A DNA stretch of 64,000 nt from Clostridiaceae bacterium. Its GTDB lineage: Bacteria > Bacillota > Clostridia > Peptostreptococcales > Natronincolaceae. Each line of letters begins with the position of its first letter. The first letter of the stretch is position 1. This document shows positions 49,737-58,610 of the stretch, piece by piece. The stretch is from assembly GCA_018432235.1 (NCBI GenBank), contig JAHDLO010000007.1, forward strand, positions 88,769 through 152,768, given 5' to 3'. Made by a program: the position numbers and the translations under genes. The notes under the pieces were generated by a model. It was not told the DNA's origin, searched no databases, and saw only the letters and a list, made by a program, of their open reading frames with translations.

Positions 49737-50855
49737 ATGAAAAAAGCACTAGCAATTGCAATGGTATTAATCATGCTTTTCACATTGGTAGGGTGTAGCT
49801 CTACAGGAGGTAACGAAACACCATCTGGTAACGATGTGCCACAAGGAGAGGGAATTTCCGGCTTTGATTACACTTTGATTGATTTTCTAGCAAATTATGA
49901 CGAGTTCCGTTATCAGGATGAAATCAATATTTTGTACTTGGTTTGTACAACCTTTGCCGAATACTTCCCGGCTTCTCACGCAGTATGGGAGCCGATGCTT
50001 GCAGAGCATAATATCAAGATTGATTTGTTGGGACCACCAAACTACACGGATGAGAGCCTAATTGCAACATTGGAGTCTGCATTGGTAACTGGTAAATATG
50101 ATGCCGTCATACTGTATCCTATTACCCCTCAAGCAATTACACCAATGTTGGATATCGTATGGGATAATTATAACATTCCAATTATCTCATATGCCTTTAG
50201 TCCTGACACAGGCAGCGGACATTATTACATGGGCACCTCCTATTATCATGCAGGTACTGTATTAGGTGAATCTATTATAGACTATGTTGATAAAAACAAG
50301 GATTATTTTGATACCCTAGATACCATTCCTGTGGCGGTTTATAAAAATTCAGCCGGAGCAGAACAGTATAAAAGAATTGTAGGCGCCATGGATGTTTTAA
50401 AAGCCGATGGCAGATTTTCACTTATTGATGAGTTTGAAGCCAATGGTGAGGCTGTTTGCCTTGCAGCAACAGAAACCTTGTTGACAGCTCACCCGAATGT
50501 TGAAGTGATTTTAACCCAGATTGACAATAGTGCTGTAGGTACATATCAGACAGTAAACAGTGGTGTATATCCAAACTCTGAATATCTGAGTATCTGGGGA
50601 TATGATGCAACGGGAGCCGTCATGTCTCTAATGGCACAGGATGGTGTAGATGGATATGTACAAGGCTCTTCCTTTATTGATCACCAGCTGGCTGGGCAAG
50701 CAATAATTGAATTTGTGCCTATCGTGGTGGGTGCTGCAAAGCAAGGCGAGCTATTAGAATTTAAAAAGGATGAATTTGATTTTTTAGCAGAGCTTCTAGC
50801 AAGCTATTATGTAACTGTTACACCTGAAAACGTAAGCAACTATTACAAAAAGTAA
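49737..50855 (+). CDS. sugar-type ABC substrate-binding lipoprotein
   Basis: A 372-residue lipoprotein: signal peptide with lipobox LVGC (Cys20) followed by a Ser/Gly/Asn-rich linker. The rest is a periplasmic-binding protein of the RbsB/Peripla_BP_4 type (INILYLVCTTFAEYFPASHA, DAVILYPITPQAITPML). Ligand not readable. AGGGGAAGG precedes the ATG. It is the first gene of the sigma-54 operon and works with the ATPase and permease genes two places downstream. Confidence 0.88.
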   Translation: MKKALAIAMVLIMLFTLVGCSSTGGNETPSGNDVPQGEGISGFDYTLIDFLANYDEFRYQDEINILYLVCTTFAEYFPASHAVWEPMLAEHNIKIDLLGPPNYTDESLIATLESALVTGKYDAVILYPITPQAITPMLDIVWDNYNIPIISYAFSPDTGSGHYYMGTSYYHAGTVLGESIIDYVDKNKDYFDTLDTIPVAVYKNSAGAEQYKRIVGAMDVLKADGRFSLIDEFEANGEAVCLAATETLLTAHPNVEVILTQIDNSAVGTYQTVNSGVYPNSEYLSIWGYDATGAVMSLMAQDGVDGYVQGSSFIDHQLAGQAIIEFVPIVVGAAKQGELLEFKKDEFDFLAELLASYYVTVTPENVSNYYKK

Positions 50856-50868
50856 GCGAGGACACTAT

Positions 50869-52005
50869 ATGAATGACCGATTCAAGGATTTAAGGGCATA
50901 TATGGAGACAACAATACCAAAGCTGGGGCTATCTGGCATAGACTGCATTATTTACCAGAACCATGAAGAGATTTTTCGTTATGCGGCAGGCTATAAAAAT
51001 GTGGAGGAAAAATCTATTATAATTCCAGGAACCCTCTATAATATTTACTCTGCTACCAAAATAATAACATGTGTCGCTGCATTACAATTGTTTGAAAAAG
51101 GTCTGTTTAGACTGTGGGATCCGGTATCTCAGTATTTGCCAGAGTTTTCAAATATGAAGGTTAAATATGGGAGATTTTCCATAGCTCAGGCACAAAACCA
51201 GATTAAAATTGCTGATTTGTTTCAAATGACGGCGGGCATAAGCTATGAACTGGATACGCCAGAAAAGAAAAGGCTTATGGATAGAACGAAGGGGGACTTT
51301 AATACAAGAGATCTTGTTAAAGCAATTGCCGAAGAGCCCCTTTTGTTTGAACCTGGAACCGGATGGAGCTATAGCTATTGCCATGATGTTTTAGCTGCCC
51401 TAATAGAAGTTTTATCAGGCAAAAAATTTGGGGAATACCTGAATGAATGTATTTTTGCCCCTCTTGGTATGAAGGACTCAGGATTTACGTTGCCACAAGA
51501 AAAACGCCACAGGCTAGCACCTCAATATCAATATAATGCAGAAAATTGCTCCGTAACGAGAATAAGCGATGACAACCTTGCTCCAGTAGGCACATACCAC
51601 GAAAGCGGAGGCGGTGGCCTTATAACAACAGCTGAGGATTATATATTATTTGCAGATGCCTTAGCCTGTGGTGGCGTAGGAAAAAGTGGGGAGAAGATTT
51701 TATCCAAAAGAACAATTGATTTGATGAGCAGAAATCAATTGAGTGGAAAGTGTCTAGAAGATTACAGAAGAATGGTGCCCAATAAAGGCATAGGCTATGG
51801 ATTAGGTGTAGCTACCTTTATGGATTCAGCTAACTCCTATATGCTGGCCCCTGAAAATGCTTTTTACTGGGGCGGCATGGGTGGCGTACAGGACTTAATT
51901 GACCCACAAAACAGGATTGCCTATTTTGTGGCTCAGCATACCGTTGGTTCTCCGACACAAATATTACTACCCAGCATGCTGAACATTCTATATTCATCTA
52001 TTTGA
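50869..52005 (+). CDS. beta-lactamase/esterase family serine hydrolase (cytosolic)
   Basis: A 378-residue protein of the class C beta-lactamase/AmpC-like esterase fold. The SxxK motif is SATK (about residue 62), the Tyr motif YSYCH (about 169) corresponds to YxN, and HTVGSP near the C-terminus to the KTG-type motif. There is no signal peptide, so it is probably cytosolic. Members hydrolyse esters, amides or D-amino-acid peptides. It lies between the binding protein and ATPase genes of the ABC importer, which suggests that it acts on the imported compound. Confidence 0.85.
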   Translation: MNDRFKDLRAYMETTIPKLGLSGIDCIIYQNHEEIFRYAAGYKNVEEKSIIIPGTLYNIYSATKIITCVAALQLFEKGLFRLWDPVSQYLPEFSNMKVKYGRFSIAQAQNQIKIADLFQMTAGISYELDTPEKKRLMDRTKGDFNTRDLVKAIAEEPLLFEPGTGWSYSYCHDVLAALIEVLSGKKFGEYLNECIFAPLGMKDSGFTLPQEKRHRLAPQYQYNAENCSVTRISDDNLAPVGTYHESGGGGLITTAEDYILFADALACGGVGKSGEKILSKRTIDLMSRNQLSGKCLEDYRRMVPNKGIGYGLGVATFMDSANSYMLAPENAFYWGGMGGVQDLIDPQNRIAYFVAQHTVGSPTQILLPSMLNILYSSI

Positions 52006-52051
52006 TACCGATCCTCAGTCCTTAAGGAATTTCATTAGAAAGGAGGCAATA

Positions 52052-53572
52052 ATGATGCAAAATATCCTGGAGATAGAGAATATTACAAAGGTTTACCCTG
52101 GTGTACTAGCCTTAGACAACGTCAGCTTCAGCATCAAAAAAGGAGAGGTCCATGGTATTATAGGAGAAAATGGGGCAGGCAAATCAACATTGATTAAGAC
52201 AATTACTGGTGCAATTTCTCCAGAAGGCGGGATTATTCGGTTTGAAGGAAAGGAATATACCCATTTAACCCCTCAATTGTCAAAAGAGATTGGGATAGGT
52301 GTCATATATCAAGAGTTCAACTTGGTCCCTGCCCTTTCGGTGGCAGAAAACGTTTTTCTTGGAAATTACAGTGGTAAAGGATTCACTGTTGATTTTAAAG
52401 AGATGAATGAAAAGACAAGCAAGGCTATGGAGCGAATTGGCGTGAGAATAGATCCACAGAAGCTGGTGTGGGGTCTGACGGTTGGTCATCAACAGATTGT
52501 TGAGATAATGAGGTCCCTTGTTAAAGAGGTTAAGCTAATTATTATGGATGAGCCAACGGCCCCTTTGACCAAAAGCGAAACTGAGCAGTTGTTCAAAATC
52601 ATCAATAGCTTAAAGGAGCAAGGGATTACCATTATTTATATTTCACATCGGCTGGAGGAGCTCTTTGAATTGACGGATCGTGTTACTGTGATGCGTGATG
52701 GTCAGTATATTACGACACTGAATACATCTGAGACTACCATGAAGGAATTAATTAAATATATGGTAGGTCGTGAATTAAGCGATTCATATCCACAACGACA
52801 GACACCTATTGGAGAGGAGGTTCTGAGGGTTGAAAATTTGAGTGGCAATGGTGTCTCGAATATTAATTTCACTTTGCATAAAGGCGAAATTTTAGGCTTT
52901 TCGGGCCTGCTAGGATGCGGTCGAACTGAAACCATGCAATTAATTTACGGGGTTGTAAAAAAGACTTCTGGCAAGATTTTCTTAAATCAGCAGGAAATTG
53001 AGATGAAGAACACTACAGATGCACTTAGTAAAGGGATTGGCTTAATCCCAGAAGATAGAAAAAGGAACGGTGCATTCTTAAATATGACCATCAAGTGGAA
53101 TAATTCTATTGGTTGTCTTAGAAAAAAATTAATGAAGTATGGCATTGTTGTTGATGAGCAAAAAGAAATTGATCTATCCAATGAATATGTGGAAAAGCTA
53201 AAGGTGAAAACCCCAAGTGTTAATCAATTAGTTACGAACCTTTCAGGAGGAAATCAACAGAAGGTAGTGGTGGCAAAGGTTATGGCAACAGATGCAGAGA
53301 TTATGATTTTCGACGAGCCAACAAGAGGCATTGATGTCGGAGCAAAGCAGGAAATGTACCAGCTTATTCGCAAAATGGTCAGTGAAGGAAAGTCTGTATT
53401 ACTGATATCCTCTGAAATGGGAGAGGTCATTGGTCTTTCCGACAGGATTGTGGTCCTGCATGAAGGGCGTCAAATGGGTATTTTAGAAAGTGATGAGTTT
53501 GATCAAGAACTAATTTTAACATTAGCTTCAGGAATTGAAGTAGAGGAAAGGGGAGTAAGAAACCATGGATAG
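52052..53572 (+). CDS. sugar-type ABC transporter ATPase (RbsA/MglA-like)
   Basis: A 506-residue protein with two fused ATPase domains. The first has Walker A GENGAGKST and Walker B IIMDEPTAPL; the second has the degenerate GLLGCGRTE, signature LSGGNQQKVVVAKV and Walker B MIFDEPTRGIDVG. This is the typical tandem arrangement of RbsA-type importers, where the second Walker A is often altered. AGGAGG precedes ATG 52052. It overlaps the permease gene by 8 bp. Confidence 0.92.
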   Translation: MMQNILEIENITKVYPGVLALDNVSFSIKKGEVHGIIGENGAGKSTLIKTITGAISPEGGIIRFEGKEYTHLTPQLSKEIGIGVIYQEFNLVPALSVAENVFLGNYSGKGFTVDFKEMNEKTSKAMERIGVRIDPQKLVWGLTVGHQQIVEIMRSLVKEVKLIIMDEPTAPLTKSETEQLFKIINSLKEQGITIIYISHRLEELFELTDRVTVMRDGQYITTLNTSETTMKELIKYMVGRELSDSYPQRQTPIGEEVLRVENLSGNGVSNINFTLHKGEILGFSGLLGCGRTETMQLIYGVVKKTSGKIFLNQQEIEMKNTTDALSKGIGLIPEDRKRNGAFLNMTIKWNNSIGCLRKKLMKYGIVVDEQKEIDLSNEYVEKLKVKTPSVNQLVTNLSGGNQQKVVVAKVMATDAEIMIFDEPTRGIDVGAKQEMYQLIRKMVSEGKSVLLISSEMGEVIGLSDRIVVLHEGRQMGILESDEFDQELILTLASGIEVEERGVRNHG

Positions 53573-54551
53573 GTTTATTAATCTTTGGAAGAAATATGGA
53601 ATGATAACCTTGCTCTTAGTTTTAGTTGGTGCATTTTCACTGGCTTCTCCAAAAACATTTTTTACAAGTAAAACGATGTATAATATTTTAAGACAAGCTA
53701 GTGTTATCGGTGTATTATCCTGCTGTGTTACGATGCAGCTAATAACTGGAGGAATAGATTTATCAATTGCTTCAAGGCTAGCCTTTACACAAATCATATG
53801 TGCTCAGATGCTTTTGGCTGGCATTCCAATCCCTGTAGTTGTCGTTTTTGCAATTGCATTTGCGGCAGTAACAGGAGCGTTAAACGCAGTGATCGCAGAG
53901 CTTTTGCAGACAAATATGTTTGTAGTATCAATGGCTTCTATGTATATTTGGACTGGTATCTGTTACCTAACAATAGGGGCAAGAACCTTATATGGGTTAC
54001 CTGATTCATACAAGGTGATCTCCCAGACACTGGTATTTGGCAAAGTTCCGAGTATTATCTTTGTATTCGTTGCGAGTGCACTATTAGCGCATTTTATTTT
54101 ATCAAAAACCCGTTTTGGACGCTACATTTACGCGCTGGGAAGTAATCGTGAAGCGGCGAGGCTGGCGGGTATCAATGTGGTTAAATCAAATATCACGACC
54201 CATGCTGTAGCCAGCTCCTTCGTCGGAATTGCTGCTGTTATCCTATTATCTCGTACGATGACAGCCGGCGCAGGGACAGCCAGTGCAACATATGCTTTTG
54301 ATTGTATCACTGCCTGCGTTCTTGGTGGTGTTGCATTAGGCGGTGGAAGAGGTTCAATGGGACAAACGGTCTTGGGGGTATTAGTCATCAATGTCATGTT
54401 CAACGGACTTACCATTATAGGCGTAAGTGATTATTGGCAAATGGTTATTAAAGGTATTATCCTGTTTATTGCAATAGGGCTAGAGCTTCTACAGCGTTAT
54501 AGCAATTTGAAGGCCAGCAAGAAAATAAATGTGGAGAAGGTAGCAACGTAA
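53565..54551 (+). CDS. sugar-type ABC transporter permease (RbsC-like)
   Basis: A 328-residue permease with about nine predicted segments. The RbsC motif region GGIDLSIASRLAFTQIICAQ and the cytoplasmic EAA-like loop GSNREAARLAGINVVKSNIT are present. One permease gene only, so it presumably works as a homodimer. The 3' end is followed by a repeat element and a terminator. Confidence 0.92.
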   Translation: MDRFINLWKKYGMITLLLVLVGAFSLASPKTFFTSKTMYNILRQASVIGVLSCCVTMQLITGGIDLSIASRLAFTQIICAQMLLAGIPIPVVVVFAIAFAAVTGALNAVIAELLQTNMFVVSMASMYIWTGICYLTIGARTLYGLPDSYKVISQTLVFGKVPSIIFVFVASALLAHFILSKTRFGRYIYALGSNREAARLAGINVVKSNITTHAVASSFVGIAAVILLSRTMTAGAGTASATYAFDCITACVLGGVALGGGRGSMGQTVLGVLVINVMFNGLTIIGVSDYWQMVIKGIILFIAIGLELLQRYSNLKASKKINVEKVAT

Positions 54552-54589
54552 GCTCCCAAAAATTCAGATAGATGCCCCCTTTTACGTGT

Positions 54590-54659
54590 CATTCTGAGCT
54601 TAGCGGAGAATCTGTCATTTATATTTAAAAAAGAGATGCTTCAGCTACGCTTCAGAATG
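54590..54659. repeat. palindromic intergenic repeat
   Basis: CATTCTGAGCTTAGCGGAGAATCT (54590-54613, split CATTCTGAGC / TTAGCGGAGAATCT) is mirrored imperfectly by AGATGCTTCAGC / TACGCTTCAGAATG (54634-54659). This is the TCATTCTGAGC...GAATG type of interspersed palindrome I associate with many Firmicutes genomes. It lies in the intergenic stretch 54552-54855, which holds no gene. Confidence 0.6.
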
Positions 54660-54692
54660 CCAAATACTAGTACATACTTTGTCTTAAGTGTT

Positions 54693-54726
54693 AGCCAGTC
54701 GTAGCTGTAACGACTGGCTCTTTAAA
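54693..54726 (+). terminator. rho-independent terminator of the ABC operon
   Basis: AGCCAGTCG (54693-54701) pairs perfectly with CGACTGGCT (54711-54719), followed by CTTTAAA. Confidence 0.75.
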
Positions 54727-54855
54727 TAAAAGCCAAATGTTAAACTATAACACTATAGATCAAATGAGATTAATAAGTGAATATTTAAATCGTCATATGA
54801 TTTAAGCTATGGGTGGCGATGTACAGTGGTCTATAAAAGAAAGGAAGTAAGGGTT

Positions 54856-56367
54856 ATGCATAAATTATTGATAGTATTCATGTTGGTGGTCATGATATCT
54901 GGATTAATGTCATGTTATAGCAATGATTCAGTCAGCACGTCATCTAAAAATCAAAATCCACCTCCACCTCCAGATTCAGATGAGAGCTCTAATATCGAAG
55001 CTCCCTTGTCCTTGAAGGCTGTCAACCTTAATACATCATGTGGCAATATCAAAGGCTTGCAAATGCCAGGATATCAACTTTTTAAGGGGATAAGATATGC
55101 AACAGCAGACCGTTGGGAACGTGCACAGATTGTCACTGGCTGGGAGGGTGAATACGATGCTACGGAGTTTGGTGCGTGGGCATGGCAATTCAAAGGATTT
55201 TATCATACTGAGGATAGTAATGTAACAAAGTTTTATTATGATGAAGCTACGGTGCATTTTCCTGTAGCGTATAGCGAAGACTGTTTGAATTTAAATATTT
55301 GGAAGCCGAACAATGCAGAAAACAGCCCAGTGATCATATTTATTCATGGCGGTGGCTTTGTTAATGGCGGTAATAGTGATTCATATATCGATGGAGAGGC
55401 TTATGCAGACAAGGGGGTTATCCTTGTCTCAATCAATTATCGTCTAGGTCCCTTCGCGACTATTTATGGCGATGGATATACCGGCAGTTATCAATTGACG
55501 GATCAAATTACAGCCATACAATGGATATATGATAACATAAAAGATTATGGCGGTGATCCCAGTAGGATAACGATCATGGGAGAAAGTGCGGGTGCCTTAA
55601 GTGTACAGAATATCCTTATATCTCCCCAGTCAGAGGGGATGATTTCTGGTGCCATCATGATGAGCGGCGGCGGTGACCTGTCCTCCCTTGGGACACCAAC
55701 ATCGCCGGATAAGGTTGAATTGTTATGGCATCGTGTAAAAGAGAAACTGTCTGTCGATAGCTTAGCAGAACTAAAGGATTTGTCAGCAAAAACAGTTTTC
55801 GACACCTGGCTGACGGCTTATGCAGAGCTTCCGGAAAATGCCATTGCTTCAACAGCTCCTATTATCAATGGGGTAGATTTGCCAATGAATGTTAAGGAGG
55901 CATTGAGACATAGTAAAACAGCCGATGTGCCATGTATATTCGGCGTTTTGAGTGAAGATATGTGGCCCTATACCCTTTATACTTCAGCTTTACAATATGG
56001 CATTGAACAGGATAAGGCCGGGAAATCGCCTGTGTATCTGTATTACTTTGATCGACAACTTCCGGGGAAAAATGAGTTTGGCGCTTTTCATGCCGCAGAC
56101 CTTTGGTATGCCTTCGGTACCCTAAATAGAAACTGGAGACCATTTGATGAGACTGATTATAGGATCTCAAATAATATGATAAACTATATTGTTAATTTTG
56201 CGCATTCAGGCAATCCCAATAGTCCTGATTTAGTCCATTGGGAGCCAATCTCTGATGGCAGTCGCCTGAGCTTGAATTTTGGAGAGGAGGAACCGACAAT
56301 GATGGCGCCTTCTCTGTCCGATCTCATGAACACACAGAATACAAAACCTGCTTTTCCACATAAATGA
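54856..56367 (+). CDS. secreted type-B carboxylesterase lipoprotein
   Basis: About 503 residues from ATG 54856; the earlier GTG/ATG at 54826 has no site. Signal peptide ending in lipobox LMSC (Cys20), a Pro/Ser linker, then a carboxylesterase type B domain: EDCLNLNIWKP, FIHGGGFVNG (oxyanion hole), the nucleophile elbow GESAGA, acidic residue in GVLSEDMWP and His in FGAFHAADLWY. It should hydrolyse an ester outside the membrane. No obvious sigma-54 promoter is in front; sigma-A elements could not be assigned. It lies between the ABC operon and the SSS gene of the same locus. Confidence 0.88.
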   Translation: MHKLLIVFMLVVMISGLMSCYSNDSVSTSSKNQNPPPPPDSDESSNIEAPLSLKAVNLNTSCGNIKGLQMPGYQLFKGIRYATADRWERAQIVTGWEGEYDATEFGAWAWQFKGFYHTEDSNVTKFYYDEATVHFPVAYSEDCLNLNIWKPNNAENSPVIIFIHGGGFVNGGNSDSYIDGEAYADKGVILVSINYRLGPFATIYGDGYTGSYQLTDQITAIQWIYDNIKDYGGDPSRITIMGESAGALSVQNILISPQSEGMISGAIMMSGGGDLSSLGTPTSPDKVELLWHRVKEKLSVDSLAELKDLSAKTVFDTWLTAYAELPENAIASTAPIINGVDLPMNVKEALRHSKTADVPCIFGVLSEDMWPYTLYTSALQYGIEQDKAGKSPVYLYYFDRQLPGKNEFGAFHAADLWYAFGTLNRNWRPFDETDYRISNNMINYIVNFAHSGNPNSPDLVHWEPISDGSRLSLNFGEEEPTMMAPSLSDLMNTQNTKPAFPHK

Positions 56368-56502
56368 TTGCTGGGAAAGTATTTATCCTTTGGTAGCATC
56401 ATGCAATATGAATTGATATAGTTAGAGAACACCAATTATAGGGGCTGTGAAAATACAGTTCCCTTTTTTGTGACGCACATATTGAACAGAGCTCCTTCAT
56501 CG

Positions 56503-56546
56503 CTACAAACTGTGGTAGAAAAACTACAACTTGTTAAAAGTTGTAG
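56503..56546. promoter_or_regulatory. palindromic upstream activator site (two copies)
   Basis: CTACAAACTGTGGTAG starts at 56503 and CTACAACTT-N5-AAGTTGTAG spans 56524-56546, the latter a perfect 9+9 palindrome. They lie about 68-110 bp before the -24 element at 56614 and share CTACAAACTG with 49526. Confidence 0.62.
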
Positions 56547-56612
56547 ATGATATATAACACTTGAATCAAATAAAAACGTTTACAATATAGAATTTTCAAC
56601 AGATACAACACT

Positions 56613-56628
56613 TGGCACAATCATTGCT
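56613..56628 (+). promoter_or_regulatory. sigma-54 promoter of the SSS/BKACE operon
   Basis: TTGGCACAATCATTGCT has GG at 56614-56615 and GC at 56626-56627 with 10 bp between. It is the closest match to consensus in the window. Confidence 0.85.
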
Positions 56629-56686
56629 AATTAATACTATAAAGCCATAAGGTTTAATGCTACTAAATTTCAAGGGAGGTGTCGGC

Positions 56687-56812
56687 ATGGTTTGGTTATT
56701 ATGGTTTTCTACTTTAGTCATTGGGGTCTGTATTTGTCTGTTTATTTGCTCTTTAATTGAAAAAACAAAGCTAAAGAGATTAGGTGCAACGGGCAAGCTT
56801 CTTAAATATTAA
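56687..56812 (+). CDS. 41-residue single-membrane-segment protein upstream of SSS symporter
   Basis: ATG 56687 follows GGGAGG. The product (MVWLLWFSTLVIGVCICLFI, then CSLIEKTKLKRLGATGKLLKY) is one helix with a basic tail. The gene is 18 bp before the symporter. Same length and layout as the 31007 ORF before the other SSS gene, but no sequence identity is evident. It is probably a small accessory subunit or stabilising partner of the symporter. Confidence 0.75.
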   Translation: MVWLLWFSTLVIGVCICLFICSLIEKTKLKRLGATGKLLKY

Positions 56813-56830
56813 CGAATAGGGGGAATAAAG

Positions 56831-58393
56831 ATGTCTTTGACTTATGCTGTCGTATTTGTTGTGTATTTTGGATTTTTAATTATAAGCTCACTAAAGAGCC
56901 TAAAGCAGGTTGAATCCTTATCTGACTTTACCACAGGTGGACATAGAATGGGCTTGTTTTTAGGGGTTGGAACCTCTCTAGCCACCTGGCTAAGTGTTGC
57001 ATCCATCATGGGTGTTCCAGGCAATTTATACAATACAGGCTTTGCTGCTATTACGGGCTGGGTAACTGGATGGTTTCTCGCAACAGCTTTGATGCCAATT
57101 CTAGCCTATAAAGTCAGGCTACCCGAAACACCTACAAGAACATTCCCGGAATTTATGAGATTAAGGTATGAGCCATTTCAAAAAAAGAGCCATATCCAGT
57201 TACTTATCGCAGTTTTAATGCTGGTAGGCTACTTCGTATTTGCCCATCTACAGGTAGTTGGTTTTGGTATTGTTTTCTCAACCATAACCGGTATGCGATA
57301 TGAAATAGCAATATTCTTCTTTTTAATTATACTGCTATTTACAAGTATGGGAGGGTTTTGGTCTGTTGCTGCATCAGATACATTAAATGCCGTATTGATT
57401 TTTATAGGCGTGGTTGTAGCTGCTGCGGTTGTTCTAAGCAATGCAGGCGGATGGAGTAATATCATGAAGGTTATATCCACAACTACAGCACCTACATTTG
57501 AAGGTGGCGCCCCTAAAACAGCGGGACTAATGATATCACCATTCGGTGCCTTTGGCGCATCGGCATTGATCTCAATCTTTTTATCAAACTCTTTAGGTGC
57601 AGCAGTAGCTCCCCACTGGATTACACGATTTATGGCGCCTAAGAATGCCAAAGCAGCTGCTTTACAGATGACAATTACTTTGCTGTGTCTTACTGCAATA
57701 TTTGGACCTTTAATCATTATTGGACTAGGATCAAAGGTTTTATTGCCAAGCTTACCTGTTGGACGGACAACAGACTATCTATTCCCTATGATTATTACCC
57801 AATATGCACCACCGATAATAGGGGCATTAGCATTAGTAGGTATTTGTGCTGCTGCGGTTTCAACAGCAAATTCCATGCTGCTGAATTGTGGTACTTCAGT
57901 GGTTTATGATATTAAAAGACAATTGTTTTCTAAGGAAGTCGAAACCGTTGAAGATGATAATAGAACCACTAAGCAATTAAGATATGTTATTTTCGGACTA
58001 GGATTTCTAGCAGTCTTAAGTGCTATTAAGCCACCGGTGCTATTGGCAATGGGCTTCACTTATATCTATGGTGGCTTCGGAGCAGCCTTCTTCTGGCCTG
58101 TATGGTTCGGATTATATTGGAAGCGAATGAATCGCGCAGGGGCATACGCATCTATTTTTGTAGGCTTGAGTGCCTATATCTACGCCACAGTAACAGTGAC
58201 TTCAATCCCTCCATTTCTTGTTGGTGCAGGATTATCTCTAGTAGCATGCTTAATAGCAGTATTTGCAACACAGAAACCACCTTTAGAGGCATATGAGGCC
58301 TTTTTTGAAAGTGAAATTAGTGACTCTACCAGAGCCACTATCAAAAGAATCAGAAAAGAAGCGGATGAAAAAACATCAGAAAATAAGCATTAA
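56831..58393 (+). CDS. sodium:solute symporter (SSS family)
   Basis: A 520-residue transporter with about 12-13 predicted segments: LSDFTTGGHRMGLFLGVGTS near the N-terminus, TSMGGFWSVAASDTLNAVLI after segment 5 and AAAVSTANSMLLNCGTSVVY in segment 8-9, all typical SSS motifs. The C-terminal tail of about 40 residues is charged. It is in the sigma-54 operon with a PanE-like dehydrogenase, BKACE and CoA transferase, so it may import the organic acid they metabolise. Confidence 0.9.
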   Translation: MSLTYAVVFVVYFGFLIISSLKSLKQVESLSDFTTGGHRMGLFLGVGTSLATWLSVASIMGVPGNLYNTGFAAITGWVTGWFLATALMPILAYKVRLPETPTRTFPEFMRLRYEPFQKKSHIQLLIAVLMLVGYFVFAHLQVVGFGIVFSTITGMRYEIAIFFFLIILLFTSMGGFWSVAASDTLNAVLIFIGVVVAAAVVLSNAGGWSNIMKVISTTTAPTFEGGAPKTAGLMISPFGAFGASALISIFLSNSLGAAVAPHWITRFMAPKNAKAAALQMTITLLCLTAIFGPLIIIGLGSKVLLPSLPVGRTTDYLFPMIITQYAPPIIGALALVGICAAAVSTANSMLLNCGTSVVYDIKRQLFSKEVETVEDDNRTTKQLRYVIFGLGFLAVLSAIKPPVLLAMGFTYIYGGFGAAFFWPVWFGLYWKRMNRAGAYASIFVGLSAYIYATVTVTSIPPFLVGAGLSLVACLIAVFATQKPPLEAYEAFFESEISDSTRATIKRIRKEADEKTSENKH

Positions 58394-58476
58394 TGATTTT
58401 ACCTGCCTTATACCCTATAGGGCAAAAGCTACTCTTTACTATTAGCTTTGACTTGATTTAGCATAAAGCATTTTAA

Positions 58477-58549
58477 AGAGATATTCTAGCAATCGAACTA
58501 TGATATGTGATTTTACCTCGCAATAGCATCAATAAGCTAGAATATCTCT
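58477..58549. repeat. 14-bp inverted repeat between the SSS and PanE-like genes
   Basis: AGAGATATTCTAGC (58477-58490) and GCTAGAATATCTCT (58536-58549) are exact reverse complements enclosing a 45-base loop. There is no T-run, so read-through and processing are possible. It lies in a 217-bp gap without genes. Confidence 0.55.
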
Positions 58550-58610
58550 AAAAAATAAAGCAATTAGTATAAGTTTTAACAAAATCTATATGTCATGAGG
58601 AGGATTAGTT

